This document shows, piece after piece, positions 1 through 9,269 of a stretch of DNA of 58,782 nt. A program made the translations under genes and the position numbers. The notes under the pieces were generated by a model. The model did not search any database. It worked only from the letters and a program-made list of their open reading frames with translations, and was not told where the DNA came from. Numbering within the stretch: the first letter of the stretch is position 1; the number at the start of each line of letters is the position of its first letter. The DNA comes from Thermoguttaceae bacterium (GTDB taxonomy: Bacteria > Planctomycetota > Planctomycetia > Pirellulales > Thermoguttaceae): positions 1 through 58,782 of the forward strand of contig JARKPK010000081.1 in NCBI GenBank assembly GCA_029975295.1, written 5' to 3'.

Positions 1-473
1 CCGGTGGCGTTCAGGGGAACCTGCACCGACAAACAACCGAATCCGGCTTCTTCCACGGTGGCTGAAAACGCTTGGATTTCGGCGGCATGCGAGCGGTCGT
101 CCTCTCCCGTCATTGCGGCAAAGCGACGGAACCCCCGCGACAGAAGATGCTCCGCCCGCAACCGCCCGATGGCGAAGAAATCGGGAAACACGCCCGGAAG
201 CGACCGCCACACCGGCGAGCTGAACCAGACGTTGACCAAAGGCACTTGCAGCCGGGCCGCCCGACGGGCAAGCTTCCGCGTGGCGCGCGCGATGATTCCG
301 TCGTACGGGACGGCATCTTCGCCCGCCCGGGCAATCGTATCGTCGGCGTACTCGTCGATGATCGAATCCCAACCATGCTCCTGGGCATACTGCTGCGATC
401 CGGCAAAGATGCCGGCATGCCGCTTGTACGGCCAATCCAAATCCAGCATGATCGCCACGCGCGGTCTCGACAT
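1..473 (-). CDS. XylR-like AraC-family transcriptional regulator, N-terminal sensor part (cut by window edge)
   Basis: Reading leftwards from ATG at 473, 157 codons run off the window edge without a stop. The product begins MSRPRVAIMLDLDWPYKRH and continues with AGIFAGSQQYAQEHGW and PYDGIIARATRKLARRAAR, then VPLVNVWFSS. This is the LacI/periplasmic-binding-protein-like sensor domain of XylR-type regulators (xylose operon regulators), which bind a sugar and carry an AraC-type helix-turn-helix at the C-terminus. That DNA-binding end lies outside the window, so it is inferred from the family. The gene is divergent from the POT transporter/GH2 pair starting at 856, which makes those genes its likely targets. 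The sugar ligand cannot be read from sequence. Confidence 0.8.
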   Translation of the reverse strand, partial: MSRPRVAIMLDLDWPYKRHAGIFAGSQQYAQEHGWDSIIDEYADDTIARAGEDAVPYDGIIARATRKLARRAARLQVPLVNVWFSSPVWRSLPGVFPDFFAIGRLRAEHLLSRGFRRFAAMTGEDDRSHAAEIQAFSATVEEAGFGCLSVQVPLNAT

Positions 474-855
474 GGATGGCTCTGTCGCTAGAACAATGGA
501 GTTTTTCGGGAAATCGCTCTTTTCCTTCCCCTCGTTCCAGCGTAAATAAGATCGTTCCTCGCAGCAAGTCGCGTTTCCAACGAACCAAGCGTCCAAAGGA
601 AGGCCGGCTCGGACCGATGCGACAGAGAGCCCAGCGGCCGCCCGACGATGCTCACCCCAGACAACATGGCCGGCGACAGAGCCCATGCCATCGTTGACGC
701 CTCCGTTAGCGCGTGTCATTATTGATCCGGCCCGGCGCCGGCGATCAACGGCGCGGCTCGCCATCGAGCGGCGTTCGTGCCGCAGACCGCGCCCATGCGA
801 AACGCCGGCGCCGTTGTGAGGATGCCGTTGATCGACTGCCCAGGGGGGAAGAGCG
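474..855. other. Divergent intergenic region, regulator / POT transporter
   Basis: About 380 bp between the divergent XylR-like gene and the transporter gene. Short open frames here resemble no known protein and lack ribosome-binding sites. It holds the possible promoter at 694-722 and a purine-rich ribosome-binding site at 842-853, and would be the natural location for operators of the regulator. No clear long palindrome was found. Confidence 0.5.
694..722 (+). promoter_or_regulatory. Putative sigma70-type promoter for the transporter/GH2 genes
   Basis: TTGACG at 694-699, a 17-base spacer and CATTAT at 717-722. The -35 box matches consensus at five of six positions and the -10 at four of six. 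It would start transcription near 729, about 125 bases before the GTG at 856. Found by eye only. Confidence 0.4.
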
Positions 856-2418
856 GTGCCCATCTCGAGCGAATCTCCTCCAACGCGGCGGCGTTTCGGC
901 CGAACGTTCTGGACGCTCAACGCGATTGAGATGTGGGAGCGGCTGGCATTCTACAACCTGCGGGTGATGGCGCCGATCTACATCATGCAGGCAGACAACC
1001 CGGGCGGGCTGCATCTTAGCGCCGCCGACAAAGGCGCCATCTATGCTTGGTGGGCCGTCTTCCAATCGTTGTTGCCGATGGTCACCGGCGGACTGGCCGA
1101 CCGTTACGGCTACAAACGGACCCTTGGCTTTGCGTTGAGCCTGATGCTGACGGGCTACGTGATGATGGCGGTTGTGCGGGACGTGCCGTGGATTAGCAAC
1201 TACTGGGCCTTCTTCCTTTCGATCATGACTTTGGCCACGGGCACGGCGTTCTTCAAGCCGAGCCTTCAGGGCTCGCTCGCCCACCAGTTGACCAAGGAAA
1301 CTTCGTCGGTTGGCTGGGGCATATTCTACTGGGTGGTCAACGTGGGCGCTTTTATCGGGCCCTTCATGCCCTCGTTGTTGCAAACACTGGGCAGCGCTTT
1401 TCCCGCAATGTTCGGCGCCGAACCCCATTCGAAGGACGCATGGCGCAACCTGTTTCTCGTATCTGCGGCGGTCACGTGTTTCAACTTCCCGCTGCTGTTG
1501 ACGATCCGCGATTCGCCCTCGGGCGCTTCCAAGACCGAATCGGTCGTGAGCGTGCTGCGCCGGACGTTCGCCAATTTCTTTGAGCCGCGGTTGCTCTGCT
1601 GGATTCTGATCATGTCCTGCTTCTGGCTGATGATGTACCAGTTGTGGGACCTTCAGCCGAACTTCATCGCCGATTGGGTCGATAGCCGACCGATGGCGCA
1701 AGCGTTGCATTGGTTGCCGCCGGTGCTGCGCGATGCGCTGGTGGAACAGACCGATCGCGGCCCGATGATTCCACAGCAATTGCTGCTCAACTTCAACGCC
1801 TTCTTCATCATCGTCGGAGTGGTGGGCGTTTCTTGGCTGACGCGACGAATGCGGACGTTGGCCGCCATGCTGATCGGCATGGTGGTCGTGACGACGGGCT
1901 TGCTGGTGGCCGGTTGGACGCAAAACGCTTGGATACTTGTGGCCGGCATTCTCTGCTTCTCGGTTGGCGAGATGATGACCGGGCCGAAGAACAACGAATA
2001 CCTGGCGCTGATCGCGCCGCCGGGCAAAACGGGCCTGTATTTGGGATACGCCAATATTCCCATGGGCCTGGGTGTTTTCGTCGGTTCGTGGCTTGCCGGA
2101 ATCATCTACGGCCGGTTCGGTGAGAAGGCCGTGCTCGCCCTTCGCTACTTGGCGGAGCAGACGCCTTTGGGCGATGGCATAAGCTGGAGCGGCGATCCAG
2201 CCGCCCTGGAAACAGTCCTGGGAGTAAAACGCACCGAAGCGATGCAGAAACTTCAGGAAGTCACTGGTTTGGACCCGACAGCGGCCACGCAGTTGCTTTG
2301 GGACACCTACGCGCCGCACCACCTCTGGATTCCTTTCGCCCTGATCGGCATCGCCGCGACGATCGCCTTGTGGATCTTCAACCAGCGGGCGAAGCGCTGG
2401 AGCGACATGAACGCCTGA
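856..2418 (+). CDS. POT/PTR-family proton-coupled MFS transporter
   Basis: A 520-residue inner-membrane transporter starting at GTG 856, behind a strong purine-rich ribosome-binding site (AGGGGGGAAGAG, 842-853). The N-terminus carries NAIEMWERLAFYNLR, matching the ExxER motif of proton-dependent oligopeptide transporters. GGLADRYGYKRT is the MFS loop 2-3 signature, and FFKPSLQGSLA recalls the POT FKPN region. About twelve or more hydrophobic segments are visible, with a hydrophilic stretch before the last one. POT transporters move di/tripeptides or nitrate/glucosides with protons; the substrate here is unknown. The next gene, a GH2 glycosidase, starts 21 bases downstream, so the two are probably co-transcribed and the substrate might be a saccharide or glycoside. 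Confidence 0.85.
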   Translation: MPISSESPPTRRRFGRTFWTLNAIEMWERLAFYNLRVMAPIYIMQADNPGGLHLSAADKGAIYAWWAVFQSLLPMVTGGLADRYGYKRTLGFALSLMLTGYVMMAVVRDVPWISNYWAFFLSIMTLATGTAFFKPSLQGSLAHQLTKETSSVGWGIFYWVVNVGAFIGPFMPSLLQTLGSAFPAMFGAEPHSKDAWRNLFLVSAAVTCFNFPLLLTIRDSPSGASKTESVVSVLRRTFANFFEPRLLCWILIMSCFWLMMYQLWDLQPNFIADWVDSRPMAQALHWLPPVLRDALVEQTDRGPMIPQQLLLNFNAFFIIVGVVGVSWLTRRMRTLAAMLIGMVVVTTGLLVAGWTQNAWILVAGILCFSVGEMMTGPKNNEYLALIAPPGKTGLYLGYANIPMGLGVFVGSWLAGIIYGRFGEKAVLALRYLAEQTPLGDGISWSGDPAALETVLGVKRTEAMQKLQEVTGLDPTAATQLLWDTYAPHHLWIPFALIGIAATIALWIFNQRAKRWSDMNA

Positions 2419-2439
2419 CGAACTGCTGGAGACCGAAAT

Positions 2440-5394
2440 ATGAACCGTCGCTGTTGCAATCTCATCGAGGTCAATCGAACTCGGGTCGATCGGGGAATCT
2501 GTCGAATCGGACGGGTTGCCGCGCTCGCGGCTGCACTAGCAATCATTTGCACATGCCGGCCCGGCGACGCGGAAGGAGCAGAAGCGACATCACCAGCCAC
2601 GATTTCGCTGGAGGGAACCTGGCGATTTCGCCTCGACCCGGAAGACGTCGGCGTGGCGCAGCGATGGTTCGCCGCCCAGCTCGACGATTCCGTTCGCCTG
2701 CCCGGCACCACCGACGAAAATCATAAGGGCATCAAGAAGGATGAACAGTGCATCGACCGCCTTTCGCGCGTGTGGTTCTGGAAAGGGCCGGCTTGGTATC
2801 AGCGACGGGTGACCATTCCCGATAGTTGGAAGGGAAAACGGATTACCTTGCTCTTGGAGCGATCGAAGCACACGCGCGTTTGGGTCGATGAAACATTTTG
2901 CGGGGGGGAAGACACGCTCAGCGCCCCTCAGTTTTTCGACGTCACCCGCGCGATGTCGCCGGGCGAACATACGATCACCGTGCTTGTGGACAACGCCCGG
3001 TTGCCGCCCGTGGGCCCGTCGCATGCCGTGGATGAACGAACGCAAACCAACTGGAACGGCATCGTCGGGCGCATCGAACTGCTCGCCACCGCTCCGATTT
3101 GGCTCGACGACGTGCAGGTGTACCCCAGCGCCGCAAAGAAACAGGCAGTCGTTCGGGCAGTGGTCGGCAACATCACCGGTCAACCCGCGACGGGAACGAT
3201 CGCCGTGCGGTGCGAAAGCTACAACTGCCCTCATCCTTCGCAACTGAAGACGCAGTCGGTTCAGGTTAAGGCGACGGCCCGCGAAAATGCCGTCGAATTC
3301 GTCTACGAACCCGGCGAAGACGTGCCGCTCTGGGACGAATTTCAACCGGCCATGCTCCGGCTGACGATCGAGTTGGAGGCGACAGCCGACGGCGAACTCT
3401 TTCGCGATGTGCGGACCGTCAGTTTCGGAATGCGCGATTTCGCCACCAGCCGCGGCCAATTCCACATCAACGGCCGCCCTGTCTTTCTTCGCGGCAAGCT
3501 CGATTGCTGTTTCTTTCCGTTAACCGGTTATCCGCCCATGGACAAGGCCGGCTGGCTGCGCGTGTTCTCGATTGCCAAGTCCTACGGCATCAATCACTAC
3601 CGCTTCCATTCCTGGTGCCCGCCCAAGGCGGCCTTCGAGGCGGCCGACGAGCTGGGCGTGTACCTTCAGCCCGAAATACCGAATAAGCGCAGCGGGTTCG
3701 CCGCTCCGGAGAGCCGCGAAGCGGCCCACCACAACATCGACAACATCGAAGTCGAGAGCACTCTCAAAGAGAAGTCGCTCTACGAATACACCGAGCGCGA
3801 AGGCGACCTGATTTTTAAGGCGTTCGGCAACCATCCGTCGTTTGTGATGTTCACGCTGGGCAACGAGTTGGGCCGAAACGAAGGCATGTTCGCGCTGGTG
3901 GCTCGATTCAAGCGGATCGATCCGCGTCATCTTTACGCCCAAGGTTCGAACAACATGCACTGGAATCCGAGCCTTGCCGAGGGCGACGACTTCTGGGTAA
4001 CCGCCAAGACGGCCCGCAACCTGCCGGTTCGCGGCGCGTTCGCCGTTCTCGATCCGATCATACCTCACATCGAATACCGATCGCCCTCGACGCTGGTCGA
4101 TTACAGTCCGTCGATCGCGGGCATTCCTGTTCCCGTGGTTGCTCACGAAATCGGCAGTTTTCAGGTGTCGCCCGACTTTCGCGAAATCCCGCTCTACAAA
4201 GGTGTTGTCCGAGCGAGGAACCTCGATATCTTTCGGCAGCGATTGGCCGACGCCAAGATGCTCGATCAGTCCCACGATTTCGTCCGCGCCTCCGGCGCGC
4301 TGGCGGTCCTCTGTTATCGCGAAGACATCGAGGCTGCTTTGCGCACGCCGCACTTTGGGGGATTCCAATTGCTCGATCTTCAGGACTTCCCCGGGCAAAG
4401 CACGGCTTTGGTCGGCATCCTCAACGTCTTTCTCGAATCGAAAGGGTTGATCACGCCCGAAGCTTGGAGGCGGTTCTGCTGCGAGACCGTGCCGTTGTTG
4501 CGGATGAAGAAGTACGCCTGGACAACCGACGAGACGTTCATCGGGCGGGTGCAGATCGCCCACTACGGCCCGGCCGATTTGAATGACGCAAAGGTTGCAT
4601 GGACGGTTGCCGACAGCGCCGGCGGCGCAATCGGCGGTGGCGCATTCGAACGGATGACGATTGAACAAGGCAAGATTGTTGAAGTCGACATGTTTGCGTT
4701 GCCGCTCAAAGGCCTCTCCGCGCCGCAAAAGCTGACGATCACCCTAACCATCGAAGGCACGCAGTATTCCAATGAGTATCCGGTTTGGGTCTATCCGCCT
4801 AAAGTTGAGACCAGCCCCCCGCCGGGCGTTCTGCTCGCCGAGCGATTCGACGCCGCCGCGACTCAAGAGCGTCTTTCCGCAGGAGGCAAGGTATTGCTCT
4901 TGCCGAAGCTGGAGCGGTTGCCGCACAGCGTCGAGGGCGCGTTCCACCCCGACTACTGGTCTCCGATGTTTGCCGAGGCGGCCAAGAAGCGCGGCAGCCG
5001 AATGCCGCCCGGCACGCTGGGGATTTTATGTGATCCGGCTGCGCCGGCGTTGGCCGCGTTTCCAACCGAGTTCCACAGTAATTGGCAATGGTGGCATTTG
5101 GTGAAGAACTCGCGTCCGATTATTCTCGACGAAACGCCCGCAAACTATCGTCCGATTGTGCAGGTGATCGACAACTTCGCTCGAAATCACAAACTCGGAC
5201 TGCTTTTCGAAACGAAGGTCGGTCGGGGCGCGATGCTGGTTTGTTCGATCGACCTTTGGAGCATCCAAGACAGGCCCGAGGGGCGACAGATGCTGCACAG
5301 TTTGCTGCGATACATGAGTTCGCCCGCCTTCGCGCCCCAGGCACGGCTGGACGAAGCCCTGCTTCGCAAGCTGCTGGGCGGCGACGGGGCGTAA
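2440..5394 (+). CDS. Exported glycoside hydrolase family 2 protein (beta-galactosidase/glucuronidase-like)
   Basis: A 984-residue protein with GGAGA at 2428-2432 in front of ATG 2440. Residues about 20-50 form a signal peptide (VAALAAALAIICTCRPGDA). Then comes a jelly-roll sugar-binding domain (SLEGTWRFRLDPEDVG, PGTTDENHKG), an Ig-like domain and a TIM barrel. FTLGNELG contains the likely acid/base Glu476, and VAHEIGSF the likely nucleophile Glu570. Cys-rich or carbohydrate-binding additions are not evident; the C-terminal roughly 200 residues have no clear assignment. GH2 enzymes remove beta-linked Gal, GlcA, Man or related sugars. Position behind the transporter and opposite a sugar regulator suggests a small sugar-utilisation locus. 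The exact substrate is not inferable. Confidence 0.88.
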   Translation: MNRRCCNLIEVNRTRVDRGICRIGRVAALAAALAIICTCRPGDAEGAEATSPATISLEGTWRFRLDPEDVGVAQRWFAAQLDDSVRLPGTTDENHKGIKKDEQCIDRLSRVWFWKGPAWYQRRVTIPDSWKGKRITLLLERSKHTRVWVDETFCGGEDTLSAPQFFDVTRAMSPGEHTITVLVDNARLPPVGPSHAVDERTQTNWNGIVGRIELLATAPIWLDDVQVYPSAAKKQAVVRAVVGNITGQPATGTIAVRCESYNCPHPSQLKTQSVQVKATARENAVEFVYEPGEDVPLWDEFQPAMLRLTIELEATADGELFRDVRTVSFGMRDFATSRGQFHINGRPVFLRGKLDCCFFPLTGYPPMDKAGWLRVFSIAKSYGINHYRFHSWCPPKAAFEAADELGVYLQPEIPNKRSGFAAPESREAAHHNIDNIEVESTLKEKSLYEYTEREGDLIFKAFGNHPSFVMFTLGNELGRNEGMFALVARFKRIDPRHLYAQGSNNMHWNPSLAEGDDFWVTAKTARNLPVRGAFAVLDPIIPHIEYRSPSTLVDYSPSIAGIPVPVVAHEIGSFQVSPDFREIPLYKGVVRARNLDIFRQRLADAKMLDQSHDFVRASGALAVLCYREDIEAALRTPHFGGFQLLDLQDFPGQSTALVGILNVFLESKGLITPEAWRRFCCETVPLLRMKKYAWTTDETFIGRVQIAHYGPADLNDAKVAWTVADSAGGAIGGGAFERMTIEQGKIVEVDMFALPLKGLSAPQKLTITLTIEGTQYSNEYPVWVYPPKVETSPPPGVLLAERFDAAATQERLSAGGKVLLLPKLERLPHSVEGAFHPDYWSPMFAEAAKKRGSRMPPGTLGILCDPAAPALAAFPTEFHSNWQWWHLVKNSRPIILDETPANYRPIVQVIDNFARNHKLGLLFETKVGRGAMLVCSIDLWSIQDRPEGRQMLHSLLRYMSSPAFAPQARLDEALLRKLLGGDGA

Positions 5395-5510
5395 CCGCCG
5401 CGCCCGGCCCACGCCAATCGCCGCAACACGTTTTGCTGCAATACCTTAGCGCGTTGCAAGCAGCCGCGTTCGCCGGACCGTGACCAATCGAGCAAATCCA
5501 CAAAGACGCC

Positions 5511-5540
5511 TTGGCTTGCGGCCTGCAATCCGGGTACAAT
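5511..5540 (+). promoter_or_regulatory. Putative sigma70-type promoter of the lipoprotein gene
   Basis: TTGGCT at 5511-5516, an 18-base spacer and TACAAT at 5535-5540. It lies about 125 bases upstream of the chosen ATG at 5666, in the 270-base gap after the GH2 gene. Confidence 0.45.
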
Positions 5541-5665
5541 CCGCGCCGCTTTGAGGGCTGCGCCTGTGCCTCGATGATTGCACCGACATGGAACTTGCCC
5601 TGTCCACACGCAAACCATGGCCCGGCGCAGCGAAGTTGATTGAGCAAAACCATAAGGAAATGGTT

Positions 5666-6379
5666 ATGCAGGGCTTGCTGCACGGTCGGAAGCTTTGGTC
5701 TCTGCCGCGGGGGCTTTACGGATGGGCCGGCCGGTTCGGGCAACGGTGTGCCGAAGTCGGAATCGCGTCGCTGACGCTTGGGTTGGTGATGGCTGCCGGA
5801 TGCGCTTCGCCCTACCGCTCCGATCAGGGCGCATTGCTTGGCGGGCTTCTCGGAGCGGGGACCGGCGCTTTGGTCGGCAGCGCTGTGGGCAACGCCGGGG
5901 CCGGAGCTGCCATCGGGGCGGGTGTCGGTGCGATCAGCGGGGCAGCCATCGGCAGTGAATTGGACGAAATCGAGGCCCGCAATCGCGCCGAGATTGCGCA
6001 GCACTTGGGCCGCCCTGTGCCGGCCCAGCCGGTTGCCATCGACGACGTGATTGCAATGAGCAAGGCCGGCGTGGACGAGAGCCTAATTGTCAACCACGTC
6101 CGCGCTCATGGCGTTGCCGCGCCTCCGAACGCTTCCGACCTGATCTTATTGCAGCGCGAAGGCGTAAGCGCTCGCGTTGTTGCCGCCATGCAGGAACCGC
6201 CGGCGCCGCGGGCGGCCGGCGCGCCGGTTTACGGCGTGCCTGTCTATGCCGCGCCGCCTGTTTATGCGCAGCCTGTTTATGTTCAGGAAATCTATTACGG
6301 CCCGCATTGGCGTCCGTATCGCTGCGGGCCGCCCTGCCGGACAGGCGTGTCGTGGGGCGTTTCGGTCAGCGGCCGCTAG
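5666..6379 (+). CDS. Glycine-zipper envelope lipoprotein
   Basis: A 237-residue protein. ATG 5666 is preferred over in-frame ATGs at 5588 and 5660 because AAGGAA (5654-5659) sits six bases before it. The hydrophobic stretch IASLTLGLVMAAGC ends in a lipobox-like Cys46, the presumed lipidated residue after signal peptidase II cleavage. A glycine-zipper follows (GALLGGLLGAGTGALVG and repeats), as in Rcp/YMGG/OsmB-type outer-membrane proteins. A short helical domain (VIAMSKAGVDESLIVNHVR) and a tail of repeated PVY/PPVYAQPVY units follow. The -3 residue is Ala rather than Leu, so lipidation is likely but not certain. It may be structural or stress-related; specific function is unknown. Confidence 0.7.
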   Translation: MQGLLHGRKLWSLPRGLYGWAGRFGQRCAEVGIASLTLGLVMAAGCASPYRSDQGALLGGLLGAGTGALVGSAVGNAGAGAAIGAGVGAISGAAIGSELDEIEARNRAEIAQHLGRPVPAQPVAIDDVIAMSKAGVDESLIVNHVRAHGVAAPPNASDLILLQREGVSARVVAAMQEPPAPRAAGAPVYGVPVYAAPPVYAQPVYVQEIYYGPHWRPYRCGPPCRTGVSWGVSVSGR

Positions 6380-6620
6380 TCGCGTAGTCGATTCCGAGAG
6401 AGCCCGGCACGAAGTCGGCCGCTATGCTATCATGGTTGGCGGTGCTCGGTTTCCTCGAGGGTCGCGTTCGGCTGGCACGAACTCGGCCGCTGTTTCATCT
6501 TTGCCCGATGCGGCCGTTTGGGCGCAATTCGTCCTCCATCTCTCCAAGCGATCGTTCCCTGGCGTTCCGGCGGGCGATCTCCCTTGCCGTGAGCGGGTCC
6601 GGTGGGTACAACGACGCTGC

Positions 6621-8099
6621 ATGAGCCATGTCCGGTGTTGCCCATCGATCACTCCCGTTTCGCCCCAAGGCGACTGCGCGGTTGAATTGCCCTGGTGCGA
6701 TCCCTGCGATTTGTTCTTGCAGTTGTGCCGGTTGCCTCACTGCGTTTTTCTCGACAGTGCAGCCGCTCATCCATCGCTGGGGCGATACAGTTATCTGGCG
6801 GCCGCCCCATGGCGTTGGATCGAAACGCCTGTCGCCGGCCCGAACTGCCTCGATGAGTTGAGGCGAACGCTCAATGCAATTCATTCGCCCACGTTGCCCG
6901 GCCTGCCGCCATTTCAAGGCGGGGCCGCCGGATTGCTGAGTTTCGAACTGCGTCATGCCTTTGAAACATTGCCCAAGGCCCGATTCGACGAATTGGCGAT
7001 GCCGGCCGTCGCTATGGGCGTGTACGACGTGGTGTTCGCTTTCGATCATTGGAATCGCCGTGCGTGGGGAGTCTCGCGCGGCTGGCCGGCCGAAAGCCCG
7101 GCGCAACGCAGGGCCGTTGCCTTCGACCGGTGGGAGTTTTTCCGCCAATTCATCGCCGCCGCGCAACAGGACGGCCAAGGCGGGCGGCTCGGCGGCTCAG
7201 TTTCGCCGACAGAGCCCGGATCGAGCGGCCGAGCGGCGTTGAAGGCGCAACGATATCCCTGCGACACCCGCCCGGAAGTGCAAAGCACCTTCTCGCGGGC
7301 CGGCTACTTGGCGGCCGTTCAGAAGGCCATCGATTACGTCCACGCGGGCGATATTTTCCAGGTCAATCTTGCCCAAGAGCTGATCGTCCCGGCGCGATGC
7401 CGTGCGGATGAGCTTTATCTCAGTGTGCGCAAGTGCGACGGCGCGCCTTTCGGAGGCTATTTCGATTTGGATCAGTACCAGATTGTCAGCGCCTCGCCCG
7501 AGTTGTTCCTGAAAGTGGACGACGGCATCGTGCAGACGCGGCCCATCAAAGGAACGCGCAGGCGATCTGGCAATGCCGAGACGGACGCGGAAGCCGGACG
7601 GTCGTTGCTGGCAAGCGAAAAGGATCGGGCTGAGAACATCATGATCGTCGATTTGCTGCGCAACGACCTATCGCGGGTTTGCAAGCCCGAAAGCATTCGC
7701 ATTCGGCAGCTTTGCCAGATGGAAGAATACCGTCACGTAATTCATTTAGTGTCGGCTGTCGAGGGCCGATTGGCGGCCGAGGCGGACATTGGCGATTTGA
7801 TTGCGGCCGTGTTTCCCGGCGGATCGGTCACCGGCGCGCCGAAGATCAGAGCAACGGAAATCATTTCGGAGCTGGAACCGACGGCGCGCGGGGCCTATTG
7901 CGGATCACTCGGGTTCATCGGCGCCGACGGGCGAGCGGAACTGAATCTTTTGATTCGAACGATCACGGCAGGCGGTGGATGGTGGCGGTTCTCCGTTGGC
8001 GGCGGGATTGTAGCTCAATCGGATCCCGAGCGAGAACTGCAAGAAACCTTCGATAAGGCGGCCGGCTTGCTCGCTGCGATCGACGCGGTCGGCCGGTGA
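6621..8099 (+). CDS. pabB: Aminodeoxychorismate synthase component I (PabB)
   Basis: A 492-residue chorismate-binding enzyme that aminates chorismate to 4-amino-4-deoxychorismate in folate synthesis, normally with a PabA/TrpG glutaminase. The frame stays open upstream to 6177, but that part overlaps the lipoprotein gene, so ATG 6621 is used although no good ribosome-binding site precedes it. The N-terminal domain has LPPFQGGAAGLLSFELRHA. The catalytic domain has GDIFQVNLAQE, PIKGTRRR, ENIMIVDLLRNDLSRV, FPGGSVTGAPKIRA and FSVGGGIVAQSDP. The Lys in PIKGT is the PabB-type nucleophile; TrpE has Ala there (PIAGT), so PabB is favoured. No glutaminase or aminodeoxychorismate lyase is in the window. 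Confidence 0.88.
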   Translation: MSHVRCCPSITPVSPQGDCAVELPWCDPCDLFLQLCRLPHCVFLDSAAAHPSLGRYSYLAAAPWRWIETPVAGPNCLDELRRTLNAIHSPTLPGLPPFQGGAAGLLSFELRHAFETLPKARFDELAMPAVAMGVYDVVFAFDHWNRRAWGVSRGWPAESPAQRRAVAFDRWEFFRQFIAAAQQDGQGGRLGGSVSPTEPGSSGRAALKAQRYPCDTRPEVQSTFSRAGYLAAVQKAIDYVHAGDIFQVNLAQELIVPARCRADELYLSVRKCDGAPFGGYFDLDQYQIVSASPELFLKVDDGIVQTRPIKGTRRRSGNAETDAEAGRSLLASEKDRAENIMIVDLLRNDLSRVCKPESIRIRQLCQMEEYRHVIHLVSAVEGRLAAEADIGDLIAAVFPGGSVTGAPKIRATEIISELEPTARGAYCGSLGFIGADGRAELNLLIRTITAGGGWWRFSVGGGIVAQSDPERELQETFDKAAGLLAAIDAVGR

Positions 8100-8181
8100 G
8101 CACCGCCGTGCGGTCGCGCCGTTGGCCGAACGTCACCACCGCGCACAAACCGCCGCCTCAATTTTCACGATGGTCGCCGCC

Positions 8182-8916
8182 TCAATCCGCCTCGCGGCTG
8201 CCCTTTCGGCCTACGTACAATGTGGCGATGCCCCCTGAAAACGGATGACGCTGGAGACGCTCGAGCCCGGCGGCCGTCATCCGATCGAGAAACGCTTGGC
8301 CCTGCGGGAAACTCTGAACGGTTTGCGGGAGATATTGATACGCCTGCTGATCGTTGTCCGCAAGCGACTGCCCGATCCGCGGCAGCAAGTGACGGAAATA
8401 GAACCGGTAGAGCGCCCCAAACGGCCAGCGATGCGGCATGGAGAATTCAAGCACGGCCACGCGGCCGCCGGGCCGACAAACCCTGGCCATTTCGGCCAAT
8501 CCCCGGTCCGGGTCGCTGACATTTCGCAAACCAAAGGCCACGCAAACCAACTGGAACGATGCATCGGCGAACGGCAAGGCCAGGGCGTCGCCCTCGAAAA
8601 GCCTGACCCGATGCGAGGCGCCCAGTCGAAAGAGCTTCTCCGCACCAAACTGAAGCATCGGCCGGCAAAAATCGACCCCGAAAATCGGAGTCCGCTCGTT
8701 GCTGGCCCGCCAGTACGCAATCGCCAGATCGGCCGTGCCGGTACAAACGTCGAGAATCGGAGCATCGCCTTCGGGAGGAGTCAGGCGGACGACCCGACGC
8801 CGCCATGCGCGATCAATGCCGAGCGAAAGAACGTGATTGAGCAGGTCGTACCGCCGGGCGATCTGCCCAAACATTGAGCGCACTCGCCGGGCGGATTTGT
8901 CGATTGTGTCAGTCAT
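8182..8916 (-). CDS. menG: Demethylmenaquinone C-methyltransferase (UbiE/MenG family)
   Basis: A 244-residue SAM-dependent methyltransferase adding the last methyl group of menaquinone. It starts MTDTIDKSARRVRSMFGQIA, then RRYDLLNHVLSLGID, typical of UbiE/MenG. Motif I is LDVCTGTADLA, and the later family blocks are GDALALPFADASFQLV, FGLRNVSDPDRGLAEM and GGRVAVLEFSMP. Length matches the family. The start ATG at 8916 has no Shine-Dalgarno, and a good promoter lies directly upstream (8924-8953), so the message may be leaderless. Menaquinone, rather than ubiquinone, is inferred because mqnD of the futalosine pathway lies at 19281. Confidence 0.88.
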   Translation of the reverse strand: MTDTIDKSARRVRSMFGQIARRYDLLNHVLSLGIDRAWRRRVVRLTPPEGDAPILDVCTGTADLAIAYWRASNERTPIFGVDFCRPMLQFGAEKLFRLGASHRVRLFEGDALALPFADASFQLVCVAFGLRNVSDPDRGLAEMARVCRPGGRVAVLEFSMPHRWPFGALYRFYFRHLLPRIGQSLADNDQQAYQYLPQTVQSFPQGQAFLDRMTAAGLERLQRHPFSGGIATLYVGRKGSREAD

Positions 8917-9269
8917 ACCCGTTATTCTATGCCCTTAGGCCGCCCAGGGCCAAGCGGTCTGGTTCGGGCGAGAGGGCGTTTGGCCCGTTCTCGCAACACC
9001 AGGAACGAATGCGCGAGGCCGCCCCGACGCGTTTAAGGCCCGTTGCACAGCGACCCGATGAACACTCAATGCCCGCTTATGGCAACACTTCGGCCCGGCG
9101 GCCGGTCTTGATTTGCCGCAAGCCGATCGTCCGTTCGCCGCGTTGATTCGCCTACGAAGAGGGAATGAAGCCGCGGCTTTGCGCCATCGGAATCATACCC
9201 GACCTTGGTCAGAAAGCCTTATTGTATCGCGCCACTGTTTGACAATTCGATTCCTGAAGGGGTGGATCG
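8917..9269. other. Divergent intergenic region menG / comB
   Basis: About 350 bp. It contains the putative menG promoter at its left end. A TTGACA at 9239-9244 lies too near the comB start to be its -35 with normal spacing. No convincing gene was found; the open frames are compositional. Confidence 0.45.
8924..8953 (-). promoter_or_regulatory. Putative promoter of menG giving a leaderless mRNA
   Basis: On the minus strand: TTGGCC (8953-8948), an 18-base spacer and TAGAAT (8929-8924). The expected start point, near 8917, is practically the A of the ATG at 8916, which has no ribosome-binding site. Confidence 0.45.

Noticed and set aside
745-2322. 525-codon minus-strand frame opposite the POT transporter
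   Set aside because: Antisense shadow of a GC-rich gene; Arg/His/Gln-rich product with no recognisable domain, whereas the plus strand has clear POT motifs.
6177-6620. Upstream extension of the pabB reading frame (148 codons)
   Set aside because: It overlaps the lipoprotein gene in another frame and has no PabB-like sequence; ATG 6621 fits the family start.
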